From Salinicoccus roseus (GTDB lineage: Bacteria; Bacillota; Bacilli; Staphylococcales; Salinicoccaceae), in NCBI RefSeq assembly GCF_003814515.1, contig NZ_RKQJ01000001.1:1240001-1304000 (forward strand): DNA of 64,000 nucleotides. The letters run 5' to 3'. The translations under genes were made by a program, and so were the position numbers. Under the pieces are notes generated by a model. That model ran no database searches. It was not told the origin of the DNA and worked only from the letters and a program-made list of their open reading frames with translations. Positions 1-9,100 of this stretch are shown here, one piece after another (the stretch's first letter is position 1; every line of letters starts with the position of its first letter).

Positions 1-148
<148 letters not shown>

Positions 149-182
149 TTATGTCCTCCTTGATTTCATATATCATTATTAT

Positions 183-1202
183 TTAACTGTCCAATAAAAA
201 TTCTGCGATGGTCTCATCAATAAAAAGCACGGTATTCCTGGGTGCCATCTTCATGTAGGCTCTGACCGCCTCTTTCTTGCTGCTGCCGCCAGCTACGGCC
301 AGAATGGCCTTCTTGCTTTCCAGATCTTCGAGCTGGAGGCCGATTGTTTTGACTTTTCGGACGATGTCCCCCTCTTTGTCGAAATAATAGCCGAAGGCTT
401 CACCCACTGCGCCGCTATCCTTCAACCCGGCGAGCGTCTCGTCGTCCACATTGCGCCGCTCGGCCATCGTAAAGGCTTCTCCGATGCCATGGATGACATA
501 GTGCGATTGCCTGTTCAGTTCAGCGATTTCCTTTACGGATGGCTCGGCCTTCAACGATTCAAGTGCACTTTCACCGACGTTGTCCGGGGCATAAAGCACC
601 TTGTGTTCACCACCGGTTGCTGAAGCCAGCCGGCTCGCTATCGAGTTCGCCTGGTTGCCCAGTTCCTCACCAAGTCCGCCACGTGCCGGAACGAACAGCA
701 GCTTTTCATCTGCGGGGTGCAGGTACTTCCCGACATTGGCCATCGTAGAGCCGCCCGTCACGGAAATGACTGCACCATTGAAGAGCATCTTCTGGAATTC
801 CTCGGCCATGAGCTTCGCCAATTCCTGCTGAAGTTCAGGACTTTCGTCTGCATCACCACGGATGATGAAGAAATCCTGCAGCCCATATTTGTCCCTGAGT
901 CTGCGCGCAAGATCGGTTCTTCTGTCCAACGTGGTCATGTAGGGGGATAAATCCCGCAATACTTCAATACCCGATTGGGAGATGGATATGCCTTTTTTAT
1001 CTATATCTATCAACCCCAGGGCATAAAGCGAATCCACTTCTTTCCTTAAAACTCTTTCCGTCATGTTCAATTTCCTCGAAAGTGTCCGGCGCCCTATCGG
1101 CTGATGGGCTTCAATCTGCTTGAGTATGCTGGAGCGCTTCTGCAATTCCAGGACAACTTCCGGGGCGATGCGTTTCTGGATGTCCAACAGTTTCTGCCAC
1201 AT
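183..1202 (-). CDS. cggR: Central glycolytic genes regulator CggR (GapR), SorC family
   Basis: A 339-residue repressor of glycolytic genes. In the family, DNA binding is relieved by fructose-1,6-bisphosphate. Residues about 30-75 form a winged helix-turn-helix (RTLSRKLNMTERVLRKEV). The rest is a SorC-type sugar-phosphate domain with the loops VTGGSTMANV and VAGGSSKKEAV. I start at the ATG at 1202 (MWQKLLDIQKR), which matches the family N-terminus and follows AGAGGTG with 9 bases spacing. A GTG four codons upstream is open but has no usable ribosome site. The gene lies directly upstream of gap and carries a CggR-type operator at its own promoter, so autoregulation is expected. Confidence 0.95.
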   Translation of the reverse strand: MWQKLLDIQKRIAPEVVLELQKRSSILKQIEAHQPIGRRTLSRKLNMTERVLRKEVDSLYALGLIDIDKKGISISQSGIEVLRDLSPYMTTLDRRTDLARRLRDKYGLQDFFIIRGDADESPELQQELAKLMAEEFQKMLFNGAVISVTGGSTMANVGKYLHPADEKLLFVPARGGLGEELGNQANSIASRLASATGGEHKVLYAPDNVGESALESLKAEPSVKEIAELNRQSHYVIHGIGEAFTMAERRNVDDETLAGLKDSGAVGEAFGYYFDKEGDIVRKVKTIGLQLEDLESKKAILAVAGGSSKKEAVRAYMKMAPRNTVLFIDETIAEFLLDS

Positions 1203-1209
1203 GAGACTC

Positions 1210-1301
1210 AACACCTCTCGTCAAAGTGAGACGTATTACGTCCCACAAGGGACAAAAAATAATTACATCATTTAATATATCATAAATATTAAAGAATGCA
1301 A
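1210..1301 (-). promoter_or_regulatory. cggR-gap promoter and CggR operator
   Basis: On the minus strand a SigA-type promoter reads TTGCAT (1296-1301), 16 bases, TATATT (1274-1279). Downstream, 1210-1245 holds TGGGAC-N6-CGTC-N4-TTTGAC-N6-TGTT. This follows the known CggR operator layout of two CGGGAC-N6-TGTC direct repeats on a 20-base period, the second repeat being weaker. The operator runs up to the ribosome site of cggR, so binding would block transcription just after initiation. Confidence 0.8.
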
Positions 1302-1320
1302 TTATTTCTATTGCGTTATT

Positions 1321-1581
1321 CTATTCTTTACCCACAATATCCTTAAGATAATCATAGACGTATACAAAATCTATGATGCCCTCCTGGATGACCTGCCCTT
1401 CGTGCATGAGTACAGGGACCCGGATCATATACTCCTCCTGGAGTGCATCATCCTGATCGATGTCGATGCTCCGCATCTTTACATCACTGTATCTGAGTTC
1501 CGACAGGGCAAGCTTTATCTGCTCTATCCCTTCGTCGCATAAAGAACACCGTTCCCTCGTATAATATGTCAGTTCAAGCAC
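1321..1581 (-). CDS. Glutaredoxin-like thiol protein (DUF836-type)
   Basis: An 86-residue thioredoxin-fold protein with a CSLC redox motif at residues 12-15 near the N-terminus and the cis-proline segment RVPVL at residues 54-58, the layout of short glutaredoxin-like proteins. It has no signal peptide, so it is cytoplasmic. It starts 2 bases after the exporter gene at 1584-2042 and ends just before the cggR promoter, so it is the last gene of the tRNA-Arg/exporter transcript. A gene of this type sits next to gapR in staphylococci. The substrate is unknown. Confidence 0.8.
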   Translation of the reverse strand: MLELTYYTRERCSLCDEGIEQIKLALSELRYSDVKMRSIDIDQDDALQEEYMIRVPVLMHEGQVIQEGIIDFVYVYDYLKDIVGKE

Positions 1582-1583
1582 AT

Positions 1584-2042
1584 TTATACCTCTTCTCTCT
1601 TCAATTTCCTTCTGATCGTCTGCAGAACCTGGTCGGCCATCTCGGTACTGATGATGCCCATGGCGATGGCAAGCGAAATCAGTGCAGCTTCGAATCCATA
1701 CTCCAAAGCGGTCATATATTCATTTAATACTACGTGGCGCATCGCATCATATGCCAATCCACCAGGGACGAGCGGGATGATCCCACATGTGATGAACAGG
1801 ATGATCGGCATCTTCCTGCGCCTGGAATTCAGGATGGCGATGGCGGAGAGTATCAGCGCACCCAGAAAGGAGGAAAGGACGAGATCCGTCCCACCCTCCC
1901 TGAACAGGTAGAAGACGATCCAGCCGAAAGCACCTGTGGTACCGCAGCTGATGAGCGCATTCCTCGGCGCATTGAAGAGCACACCGAAGCTGGCGGATGC
2001 AAAAAAGCTGAGTACGAATTGATAGAAATAGATCAACAGCAT
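1584..2042 (-). CDS. Threonine/serine exporter family protein, small (YjjB/ThrE C-terminal-like) subunit
   Basis: A 152-residue integral membrane protein with about four or five hydrophobic helices and the conserved IIPLVPGG segment of the ThrE_2/DUF3815 family. The larger ThrE half is encoded immediately upstream and ends 6 bases before this start, so the two probably form one split ThrE-type exporter. The family exports threonine or serine in Corynebacterium. The substrate here is inferred only from family. Confidence 0.85.
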   Translation of the reverse strand: MLLIYFYQFVLSFFASASFGVLFNAPRNALISCGTTGAFGWIVFYLFREGGTDLVLSSFLGALILSAIAILNSRRRKMPIILFITCGIIPLVPGGLAYDAMRHVVLNEYMTALEYGFEAALISLAIAMGIISTEMADQVLQTIRRKLKREEV

Positions 2043-2048
2043 CCCCTC

Positions 2049-2834
2049 CTATACCAGCATCAATACGAGTCCGACACCCGCACCGATGGCAATCGCAGTC
2101 AGGCCGGCTTCAGCGCCCTTCATGATGCCAGCCATCAGATGGCCACGGATCATTTCCCTGATGGCATTCGTGATGAGCACGCCCGGAACAAGCGGCATGA
2201 CGCTGGCGATGATGATAGTATCCAGCATGATGCCATACCCGAGCTCGACAAAGATGACTGTCACCGTCGCTATATAGAGCGCTGCGAAGAACTCTGTGAA
2301 GAACTGGACCCGTGTATAACGCTGGATGCCCTCCATCAGGAAGACGCCTCCGGCACCTCCTATGAAGGCAGCCGGAATATCCCTTGCGATCCCCTCGAAA
2401 AGCAGCAGGAACATGATGCCGATGACGCCGCCCGAGAGGACGAGGAGCCACAGTGGGAAAAACCGCGTATTATGTATCTTTTCCATTCCCCTTATCGCCT
2501 GCTTCAAAGGCAGCCCGTCGGAAATCCTCCTGGACAGCTCGTTGACGACCATGACCTTCTCCAGATTGTTGGACCGTTCCTCGATACGCAGCGTCTGGGT
2601 CAGCGCATAATCGTTCAGGGAAAAAATAATGACCGTGGGAGTGACGAAAACCTGGGCATTTTCAATACCATAGTTCGAAGCGATGCGCAGCATCGTATCT
2701 TCAATACGGTATGTTTCAGCTCCACTCTCCAACAGCATCTTCCCGCAATTGATCGCAATGTAGAATACATCGCGTACAAAATCTTCGCCAAGGACTTCAT
2801 CTGGAGCTTCTATAACCTCAAGTTCGCCACTCAC
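2049..2834 (-). CDS. Threonine/serine exporter family protein, large (YjjP/ThrE N-terminal-like) subunit
   Basis: Residues about 1-110 are the soluble ThrE N-terminal domain (CGKMLLESGAETYRIEDTM). About five membrane helices follow, with the MPLVPGVLITNAIR motif characteristic of the family. I place the start at GTG 2834 (VSGELEV, 261 aa), preceded by GAGGTGG at proper spacing. The open frame continues upstream, but that part lies inside tRNA-Arg and cannot be coding. The gene follows the tRNA by 18 bases and is probably co-transcribed with it. It pairs with the small subunit just downstream. Confidence 0.87.
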   Translation of the reverse strand: MSGELEVIEAPDEVLGEDFVRDVFYIAINCGKMLLESGAETYRIEDTMLRIASNYGIENAQVFVTPTVIIFSLNDYALTQTLRIEERSNNLEKVMVVNELSRRISDGLPLKQAIRGMEKIHNTRFFPLWLLVLSGGVIGIMFLLLFEGIARDIPAAFIGGAGGVFLMEGIQRYTRVQFFTEFFAALYIATVTVIFVELGYGIMLDTIIIASVMPLVPGVLITNAIREMIRGHLMAGIMKGAEAGLTAIAIGAGVGLVLMLV

Positions 2835-2852
2835 ACGGCCCACCTCGATTGA

Positions 2853-2924
2853 CACCCCCGGAGAGAATCGAACTCCCATCTCAAGAACCGGAATCTTACG
2901 TGTTATCCATTACACCACGGGGGT
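2853..2924 (-). tRNA. tRNA-Arg (anticodon CCG)
   Basis: A complete cloverleaf on the minus strand. Acceptor ACCCCCG pairs with CGGGGGT followed by discriminator G. The D stem is GTGT/ACAC, the anticodon loop is TTCCGGT giving CCG, and the T stem is GGGAG/CTCTC around TTCGATT. The 3' CCA is not encoded. A plausible promoter, TTGAAA-17-TATGCT, lies upstream in the AT-rich gap before clpP. The ThrE gene follows on the same strand. Confidence 0.95.
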
Positions 2925-3029
2925 ATGATAAAATCATATTAATATTTCTTAATAAAGCATATACAAGTATAGCAATAATTTCAAATGAATTAAAGGCTTA
3001 ATTTTACTCTTTATAGCAGATGTTTTTCT

Positions 3030-3059
3030 TTTGACCTAATTTGACTAATGTGGTATAAA
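3030..3059 (+). promoter_or_regulatory. clpP promoter with CtsR operator
   Basis: The promoter is TTGACC (3031-3036), 17 bases, TATAAA (3054-3059), with an extended TG. Read on the minus strand, 3030-3046 is AGTCAAA-TTA-GGTCAAA, the CtsR heptad direct repeat (RGTCAAA-N3-RGTCAAA). It covers the -35 box, so CtsR would block polymerase and heat would release it. Confidence 0.9.
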
Positions 3060-3103
3060 TGAATTAGTGAATGATAGCAATCATATTCCCAGGAGGTAAT
3101 ACA

Positions 3104-3697
3104 ATGAACTTAATACCTACAGTAATTGAACAGACAAACCGCGGAGAACGTGCCTATGATATCTACTCTAGACTGCTCAAGGACAGGATCATCATGATCG
3201 GCACAGGCATCGACGACAACGTAGCGAACTCCGTCGTCAGCCAGCTGCTCTTCCTGCAGGCACAGGATCCGGAAAAGGATATATTCCTCTATATCAATTC
3301 CCCAGGCGGCAGTGTGACTGCCGGCATGGCGATCTATGATACGATCCAGCACATCAAACCGGATGTACAGACGATCTGCCTCGGCATGGCGGCATCCATG
3401 GGCTCATTCCTGCTCGCTGCAGGTGCCAAGGGCAAAAGGTTCGCACTGCCTAATGCTGAAGTCATGATCCACCAGCCGCTCGGCGGGGCGCAGGGTCAGG
3501 CGACAGAAATAGAGATCGCAGCCAAGCACATCCTGAGAACACGCGAGAAACTTAATAAGATCCTTGCCGAGCGCACCGACCAGCCTCTGGACAAGATCGA
3601 AAGGGATACGGACCGCGACTTCTTCATGACAGCGGAAGAAGCTAAGGAATACGGCCTCGTGGACGAAGTGATGGAGCCTGAAAAGCTTAAAGGCTGA
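3104..3697 (+). CDS. clpP: ATP-dependent Clp protease proteolytic subunit ClpP
   Basis: A 197-residue serine protease subunit forming the tetradecameric chamber that works with ClpX and ClpC ATPases. The catalytic serine lies in [13 protein letters not shown] (about residue 98), the histidine in MIHQPLGG (about 123) and the aspartate in ERDTDRDFF (about 172). I use ATG 3104, preceded by AGGAGG; the open frame extends 33 bases further, but [11 protein letters not shown] is the family start. It is single-gene, with a CtsR-controlled promoter and a strong terminator behind it. Confidence 0.98.
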   Translation: MNLIPTVIEQTNRGERAYDIYSRLLKDRIIMIGTGIDDNVANSVVSQLLFLQAQDPEKDIFLYINSPGGSVTAGMAIYDTIQHIKPDVQTICLGMAASMGSFLLAAGAKGKRFALPNAEVMIHQPLGGAQGQATEIEIAAKHILRTREKLNKILAERTDQPLDKIERDTDRDFFMTAEEAKEYGLVDEVMEPEKLKG

Positions 3698-3710
3698 TCC
3701 GTTCCAGATG

Positions 3711-3752
3711 GAAAGCGTCGGGAGAGATTTTCTCCCGACGCTTTCTTTTTTT
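3711..3752 (+). terminator. clpP terminator
   Basis: A perfect 15-bp stem (GAAAGCGTCGGGAGA and its complement) with a 5-base loop, followed by seven T. It lies 14 bases after the clpP stop. Confidence 0.95.
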
Positions 3753-3813
3753 GGGTGAATCCTGATTATACATATACTTTAAAGGCTATAAAGACACTAA
3801 GGAGCGTGATGAT

Positions 3814-4752
3814 ATGAATATATTGATAACAGGCGGTTCAGGTTTCGTCGGTTCCAGGCTGACGGATATATTGAAGCAGGAGCAGGACCACGTCTATATA
3901 CTCAGCCGCAGTGACCGTAATTCGGACCACCCTTTCGTGCATTATATACAGTATGACCCGGATCATCCGGAAGATGATTCCTGGATGGAGGATATGCCGC
4001 TCAAGGTGGACGCCATCTACAATCTGGCCGGCGCTTCGCTTCAGGAGAAATGGAGTGATGAACACAAGGAGGAAATATTCAATTCAAGAGTGACTGTCAC
4101 CCGCATGCTCAGGCGCTGGGTGGAACAGGCGGACATCACCCCGAAAGTGCTCGTCAATGCCAGTGCCATCGGCTACTATCCGGTCAGCAAAAGTGTCCGT
4201 TATACTGAAGCGGATCAGTTTGCGCCCCATGATTTCCTCTCCAGGGTGATTGTGGCCTGGGAAGGCGAGGCGGAGAAGTTCGAAGATTTGGGCGTCCGTG
4301 TCGTATGTGCACGATTCGGCCTTATACTTGACGCCGAGGAAGGGGCACTGCCGAAGATGAGCATCCCCTATAGGCTGGGGGCCGGCGGGCCCCTGGGAAG
4401 TGGTGAGCAGTGGTACAGCTGGATCCATATTGATGATCTCCTGAACGCCCTCCTCTATGTGGCGGTACACTCGGAAATCTCAGGACCGGTCAACTTCACC
4501 GCGCCCATGCCGCTCAGACAGAAGCAGTTCTCAAAATACTTGAGTTCCGCACTCGGTCGTCCGGATTTCATCAAAACACCGGCATTCGTGATAGAGAAAC
4601 TGCTCGGGGAACAGTCACTCCTCATCTTGAAGGGACAGTATGTACTCCCTGAGGTGCTGATGGAAAACGACTTCAAATTCCTTTTCCCGACCCTTGAAAT
4701 TGCACTCGAGGATATATTCGACCTTGAGGACAAGAAGAAGACCGTCGGCTGA
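3814..4752 (+). CDS. TIGR01777-family NAD(P)-dependent epimerase/reductase (SDR39U1-type)
   Basis: A 312-residue extended SDR. The N-terminal dinucleotide loop is GGSGFVGSRL at residues 7-16. VNASAIGYYP is the family's version of the active-site region. The C-terminal part ends in the DUF1731-like PEVLMENDFKFLFPTLEIAL typical of TIGR01777. ATG 3814 has an AAGGAG site. It stands between the clpP terminator and the PspC gene. YfcH and plant SulA/GC1 homologues belong to this family; the substrate is not known. Confidence 0.88.
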   Translation: MNILITGGSGFVGSRLTDILKQEQDHVYILSRSDRNSDHPFVHYIQYDPDHPEDDSWMEDMPLKVDAIYNLAGASLQEKWSDEHKEEIFNSRVTVTRMLRRWVEQADITPKVLVNASAIGYYPVSKSVRYTEADQFAPHDFLSRVIVAWEGEAEKFEDLGVRVVCARFGLILDAEEGALPKMSIPYRLGAGGPLGSGEQWYSWIHIDDLLNALLYVAVHSEISGPVNFTAPMPLRQKQFSKYLSSALGRPDFIKTPAFVIEKLLGEQSLLILKGQYVLPEVLMENDFKFLFPTLEIALEDIFDLEDKKKTVG

Positions 4753-4824
4753 TTGGAACACTAATCTTTTTATCCCCCCATCAGCAAGTGGTATAATTGA
4801 GGCGCTTTAGAAAGGAGATTGTAT

Positions 4825-5073
4825 ATGGACAATAGGAAACTTGTACGCTCCTCAACCGACTCCTATATCATGGGAGTATTCGGCGGCCTTGGCGAACGGA
4901 CCGGCATCGACTCGACGATACTGCGGATCATCTTCGTGGTACTGACTGTGGCGACAATGAACATCTTCCTTGTAGTACTGTACTTCATCGTCGGCTTCAT
5001 CATGCCGACCGATGATGAAACCGGCCGTACTACCGGACGCCCCAGCGAACCTTTCGATTCCGATTCATTCTGA
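4825..5073 (+). CDS. PspC-domain membrane protein
   Basis: An 82-residue protein consisting of one PspC domain. A short N-terminal segment (LVRSSTDSYIMGVFGGLGE) leads into a helix and one strong membrane span (IIFVVLTVATMNIFLVVLYFIVGFIM), then an acidic tail. PspC domains act in envelope-stress responses. ATG 4825 follows AAAGGAG by 7 bases; a TTG two codons earlier is less likely. A TATAAT box lies about 30 bases upstream. It converges on whiA with a shared terminator. Confidence 0.85.
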   Translation: MDNRKLVRSSTDSYIMGVFGGLGERTGIDSTILRIIFVVLTVATMNIFLVVLYFIVGFIMPTDDETGRTTGRPSEPFDSDSF

Positions 5074-5080
5074 TCCATGC

Positions 5081-5118
5081 AAAAATGCTTGTACTCATCA
5101 TCGAGTACAAGCATTTTT
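5081..5118. terminator. Bidirectional terminator between pspC-type gene and whiA
   Basis: A 16-bp perfect stem (AAAAATGCTTGTACTC and complement) with a 6-base loop, A-rich on one flank and T-rich on the other. It serves both converging genes, and the whiA stop codon lies in its edge. Confidence 0.92.
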
Positions 5119-6064
5119 ATTTGAAGGTGACCTCTTCGCCGCTTCTAAGCTTGTCTGCAATCTTATCAAGCTTTCTGAGGCGGTGGTTCACACCTGATTT
5201 TGAAATGACGCCTGTGGACATCATTTCTCCAAGCTCCTTCAAGGAGACGTCCTGATGTTCCACACGCAGCCTGGCAATCTCCCGAAGCCGCTCCGGCAAT
5301 TCGTCAAGGCCGATCTCCTCATCGATGAACTGGATGTTTTCCACCTGACGCATGGCAGCGCTGATCGTCTTGTTGAGGTTCGCCGTTTCACAATTGACGA
5401 GACGGTTGACTGAATTCCTCATGTCCCTGACGATGCGGATATCCTCGAATTTAAGGAGGGCCTGGTAGCCGCCGATCAGGCTTAGAAATTCAGCAATCTT
5501 CTCCGCTTCCTTGAGATAGGTGATATAGCCGCGTTTCCTTTCGATGAACTTCGCATTGAGCTGATATCCATTCATCAGTTCTGTGAGGCTTTGTGCATGT
5601 TCTTCATACAGCGAGAATATTTCCAGATGATAGGCTGAAGTTTCGGGATTGTTTACAGACCCCCCAGCCAGGAAGGCCCCGCGCAGATAGCTGCGGATGC
5701 AGCACTCCTTCTCCTTGACCGAATCGCTGATTTCATGTGAGAGTACGCCGCCCTTCATGATATCAAGATCCTCCAGCACCTTCCGGCTGTCCTTCTTTAT
5801 GCGGGAGATGTAGACATTGTTCTTCTTCAGCTTCATCTTCCTGCGGACAAGCAGTTCTATCTCGACACCGTAGAGATTCCGTATCAGTGAAAATATACGC
5901 CTTGCGATGGCGGCATTTTCGGTCTGGATATTGATGATCCATTCCCCATTGAAATGGCTGAGTGCCCCATTCATCTTGATGAGTGCAGAAAGTTCACTTT
6001 TCATGCAGCACGTATCCACTTCGATTCTTGTCAATTCATTCTTCATCTCGGAAGCAAATGACAT
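5117..6064 (-). CDS. whiA: WhiA, conserved DNA-binding protein with LAGLIDADG-like domain
   Basis: A 315-residue protein. The N-terminal two thirds is the catalytically dead LAGLIDADG homing-endonuclease fold ([30 protein letters not shown]). The C-terminus is a helix-turn-helix ([29 protein letters not shown]). In Bacillus WhiA affects cell division and chromosome segregation; in Streptomyces it drives sporulation genes. It is the last gene of rapZ-yvcK-whiA and starts 19 bases after yvcK. The crh gene that follows in Bacillus is absent here. Confidence 0.96.
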   Translation of the reverse strand: MSFASEMKNELTRIEVDTCCMKSELSALIKMNGALSHFNGEWIINIQTENAAIARRIFSLIRNLYGVEIELLVRRKMKLKKNNVYISRIKKDSRKVLEDLDIMKGGVLSHEISDSVKEKECCIRSYLRGAFLAGGSVNNPETSAYHLEIFSLYEEHAQSLTELMNGYQLNAKFIERKRGYITYLKEAEKIAEFLSLIGGYQALLKFEDIRIVRDMRNSVNRLVNCETANLNKTISAAMRQVENIQFIDEEIGLDELPERLREIARLRVEHQDVSLKELGEMMSTGVISKSGVNHRLRKLDKIADKLRSGEEVTFK

Positions 6065-6083
6065 GCAATCACGCCCTTATCGT

Positions 6084-7064
6084 TTATTTCTTATATTGAA
6101 GCGTGCTGATTTCCTTGAGTGCAATATCGTATATGATCTCTGCCAGCACTTTGTTGTTGTGGCGCACGGCGCCCTCTTCATCGATCTGGACCAGATGATC
6201 GTCTGTGACCACTGTGGCCCCCATCTCCTTCAGACGCTCCCTGTCGCTTTCAACTGTCGTCATATCGTTCCGGCTGTAGTAGTCGGACACACGGCCCTTG
6301 ATGTCCTCTTCGTTCAGGATGATGAAATCGACGACGTTGCTGCCCATATGCCTGTTGATCGCTTCCAGGTGATCGGCTGCGGAATACCCGAGCGTCTCAC
6401 CCATCTGCGTCATTATGTTGGATACATAGACCTTGATGCCTTTGGCATCCTCCACCGCTTCCCGCATCCCTTCAGGAAGCAGGTTCGGGATGATGCTGGT
6501 GTACAGGCTTCCAGGCCCGAAGACGATGACATCGGACGCCTTGATGGCTTCTATCGCCTCCGGCGTCGCCACGGTGTCATTAGGTATAAGATAGACTTCC
6601 TCTATCTTCTGCTTCACTTCCGGAATATAGCTCTCCCCCACGATGATCGAATTGTCCTCCATGCGTGCTGCGAGCTTCGGACTGATGTTCGTGGATGGAA
6701 TCACCGTACCCTTCACGTTCAATATCTTGCTCAGTTCCTTGACCGCCACGGCGAAATCCCCAGTCATATCATACATCGCAGCGAGCATCAGGTTGCCGAG
6801 GGCGTGACCACCAAGCGCTTCCTTTTTGAAGCGGTAGGCAAAAAGGTTCTCAAGCTTCGTCTCCACATCACTCAGGGCTGTCAGCACGTTCCTGATATCC
6901 CCCGGTGCAGGCATATCGATCTGGTCCCTTATCAATCCCGTCGAACCCCCATCATCGGCAACGGAGACTATTGCGGAAATATCCACAGGATACTTCCTGA
7001 GCCCCCTGGCCAGTACGCTCAGGCCCGTACCACCACCGACCAGTGTGATCCTAATCTTCTTCAT
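6084..7064 (-). CDS. yvcK: YvcK family gluconeogenesis factor (CofD-like fold)
   Basis: A 326-residue protein. It opens MKKIRITLVGGGTGLSVLARGLR, carries the VADDGGSTG nucleotide-sugar loop, and has the family segment VFGPGSLYTSIIPNLL. In Bacillus YvcK binds UDP-sugars and supports cell shape and growth on gluconeogenic carbon. I start at ATG 7064, which overlaps the end of rapZ by 14 bases; the frame continues upstream inside rapZ without a start. The overlap implies translational coupling. Confidence 0.95.
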   Translation of the reverse strand: MKKIRITLVGGGTGLSVLARGLRKYPVDISAIVSVADDGGSTGLIRDQIDMPAPGDIRNVLTALSDVETKLENLFAYRFKKEALGGHALGNLMLAAMYDMTGDFAVAVKELSKILNVKGTVIPSTNISPKLAARMEDNSIIVGESYIPEVKQKIEEVYLIPNDTVATPEAIEAIKASDVIVFGPGSLYTSIIPNLLPEGMREAVEDAKGIKVYVSNIMTQMGETLGYSAADHLEAINRHMGSNVVDFIILNEEDIKGRVSDYYSRNDMTTVESDRERLKEMGATVVTDDHLVQIDEEGAVRHNNKVLAEIIYDIALKEISTLQYKK

Positions 7065-7935
7065 TTTCCGTACCTTCAACCGGCGCGTCCCTGTGGACTG
7101 CGCGGATAGCAAAATCAAAATCGTCGCTGAGGTCCCTGACCAGTTTTTCAGCAAGCGTCACCGAGCGATGCTGACCGCCTGTGCATCCGATTGCGATGAC
7201 AAGCTGCGACTTCCCTTCCTTCATGAACTGGGGGAGCATGTATTTGATGAGGTCATAGAATTTCGCATAGAAGGTCTTCGTTTCCTTCCACTTCATGACA
7301 TAGTCGGCTACAGGCTTGTCGAGTCCCGTATAGGGCCTGAGTGCATCGACATAGTGTGGATTCGGAAGGAACCTCACATCGAATACAAGATCCGCATCGA
7401 TCGGTATGCCGTGCTTGAAGCCGAAGCTCATCACATTGACGTTGAAGACGGAGCGGTTTTCACCGGCGGACATATCGAACATCATGCCCCTGAGCTCTTT
7501 CGGGGTCGTCTGTGTCGTATCGATGATGTGGGTGGCCCGCCCTTTCAGGTCACTCAACAGCTCCCGCTCCTTTGTGATGGAATCCAGAAGGTTCGCTTCA
7601 TTGTCGAGAGGATGGGCGCGCCGTGTCTCTTTATACCGTGTAACGAGGCGGTCGTCGGCTGCATCTATAAAAATGATTTCAAGGGCCAGGTTGGGATGGT
7701 CCCCTATCTTTTCGATTTCGGCCACAAGGTGGTCGAAGAACTCCTTGCCCCTAAGGTCGATGCCAAGGCCGACACGGTCCATCTGACCATCAGTCGTCTC
7801 CATCAGTTCCACAACCTTCTGCAGTAGGATCGGCGGCAGGTTGTCGATGCAGAAATATCCTATGTCCTCCAATGCTTCGATGGCTACGGATTTCCCGGCA
7901 CCGCTCATTCCCGTTACAATAATCAGCTGCTTCAT
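7051..7935 (-). CDS. rapZ: RapZ/YvcJ family nucleotide-binding protein
   Basis: A 294-residue P-loop protein. Walker A GMSGAGKS spans residues 9-16, and the C-terminal domain carries the conserved AIGCTGGQHRSV. In Enterobacteria RapZ is an RNA adaptor for GlmZ decay; in Bacillus YvcJ is a GTPase/ATPase linked to competence. The RNA role should not be assumed here. It is first in the yvcJ-yvcK-whiA group conserved in Firmicutes. The region between it and trxB carries the trxB terminator. Confidence 0.95.
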   Translation of the reverse strand: MKQLIIVTGMSGAGKSVAIEALEDIGYFCIDNLPPILLQKVVELMETTDGQMDRVGLGIDLRGKEFFDHLVAEIEKIGDHPNLALEIIFIDAADDRLVTRYKETRRAHPLDNEANLLDSITKERELLSDLKGRATHIIDTTQTTPKELRGMMFDMSAGENRSVFNVNVMSFGFKHGIPIDADLVFDVRFLPNPHYVDALRPYTGLDKPVADYVMKWKETKTFYAKFYDLIKYMLPQFMKEGKSQLVIAIGCTGGQHRSVTLAEKLVRDLSDDFDFAIRAVHRDAPVEGTENEED

Positions 7936-8051
7936 TGCTCCACATCCTCTTGTCTTTTTCGTCTTTCTTTTCCCTCAATTAAACCACGCCTGAAGCTTTG
8001 TAGCAATATTATATGATACGCCCTATATGTGCTGTTTTCAATCGAATGGCT

Positions 8052-8084
8052 CAAAAAAATCCCCAAGGGAGATGTCCTTGGGGA
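8052..8084 (-). terminator. trxB terminator
   Basis: On the minus strand a 9-bp stem (TCCCCAAGG and complement) with a 7-base loop is followed by a run of T. It starts just after the trxB stop. Confidence 0.9.
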
Positions 8085-8089
8085 AGCTG

Positions 8090-9073
<984 letters not shown>

Positions 9074-9100
9074 TTATAAGGGCTATCGTCCGATTTTTCA

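Noticed and set aside
1734-2852. Long plus-strand open frame opposite the exporter genes
   Set aside because: It lies antisense to two clear family proteins and is a by-product of GC-rich third positions; no ribosome site.
5907-7109. 400-codon plus-strand open frame opposite yvcK
   Set aside because: Antisense shadow of yvcK and whiA with no recognisable domain.
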